A stretch of DNA of 64,000 nt. Origin: Trichopria drosophilae. Its lineage: Eukaryota > Arthropoda > Insecta > Hymenoptera > Diapriidae. Shown piece after piece: positions 63,501-64,000 of the stretch. The stretch covers positions 3,224,001-3,288,000 of the forward strand of contig CM059582.1 of NCBI GenBank assembly GCA_030407085.1, given 5' to 3'. How positions within the stretch are numbered: the stretch's first letter is position 1; each line of letters opens with the position of its first letter. The notes beneath the pieces are model-generated. The model searched no databases. It was not told the DNA's origin and was given only the letters and a program-made list of their open reading frames with translations. The translations under genes and the position numbers were made by a program.

Positions 63501-64000
63501 AAATGAACAATTTTTTATGTTTTACATTTGTAAAATGGTTACATTAACTACATTTTCTCTCTACGTATTCTAACTGTTATTGCAACCATAGAAGAAAATT
63601 TTTAAATAATTGTACCATTCACTTATTTCTATACATTTCATTAACCATCAAGAAAATAATGTTTTCGAAGCGTAAATTATCATTTATGATCCAACATTTT
63701 TGTCCTACAAAAGGGATTTGAAGTCCTCATATCCTTACTAATTTATAAACATAATTCCTCTCAGAAACTGTAGTTTATTTGTAACAGCAATTATACAAAA
63801 CACAATACAGTTTATTGTTAGTTTTGTGCAATATTATCGAACAGTACATAGTCATCTATGTTTTCATAACTTCGAGATTAAATGAGGCAGTTAAATGTAC
63901 CGGTTATTTCCGAAAATATAAATTAATATAATATATTGAACCGATTGTGGATGCATGTATGTTTGAAGTGGTTAGGCCAGCAGTAATTAATAATTATTAA
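60531..64000. other. Gene-free AT-rich end of window
   Basis: Nothing supported: no exon, RNA gene or defined repeat is recognised. No reading frame of note occurs here. Confidence 0.6.

Overview
The window is eukaryotic, very AT-rich by eye, and gene-poor. Split genes with GT-AG introns, one insect-type ABCA transporter exon set, a Penelope-like retroelement, piggyBac, Tc1 and foldback transposon remnants, and a short TTAGG run all point to an insect nuclear genome. A hymenopteran such as a parasitoid wasp is a plausible guess, but I cannot fix the species from the sequence alone.

Only two protein genes can be supported, both in the first 8.6 kb and arranged head to head. On the minus strand, 3969 down past the left edge, is the 5' part of an ABCA-subfamily ABC transporter: first membrane helix, part of the first extracellular domain and, after a gap, a candidate second-helix exon. 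On the plus strand, 4573-8562, is a complete seven-exon short-chain dehydrogenase of the SDR16C / epidermal retinol dehydrogenase type. It encodes 324 residues and all catalytic residues are intact. About 600 bp separate the two start codons, so they may share a promoter region.

From about 8.6 kb to the end there is no convincing host gene. This is a transposon-rich desert. Region by region: a 5S-rRNA-like relic near 10.3 kb; a 2.27-kb foldback element at 16,983-19,249 with a 172-bp internal repeat and a 9-bp target duplication; a 5'-truncated Penelope-like element at 25,853-26,843 flanked by an exact 14-bp duplication; a piggyBac MITE at 27,274-27,617; a GC-richer, possibly conserved block at 29.5-30.1 kb; a 0.9-kb foldback at 35.6-36.5 kb; several GC-richer islands and hairpins at 31-41 kb; and a nested composite at 55.05-58.2 kb. 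In that composite a Tc1-like element with very long terminal repeats sits at the exact centre of a palindrome, which lies between two CTGATCAGG-rich arrays. A further diverged foldback and a degenerate 60-bp minisatellite lie at 58.6-60.4 kb.

The most unusual material is the 172-bp-periodic foldback element and the centre-of-palindrome Tc1 insertion. I saw no CRISPR array, no rRNA operon, no convincing intact tRNA and no bacterial-type gene organisation.
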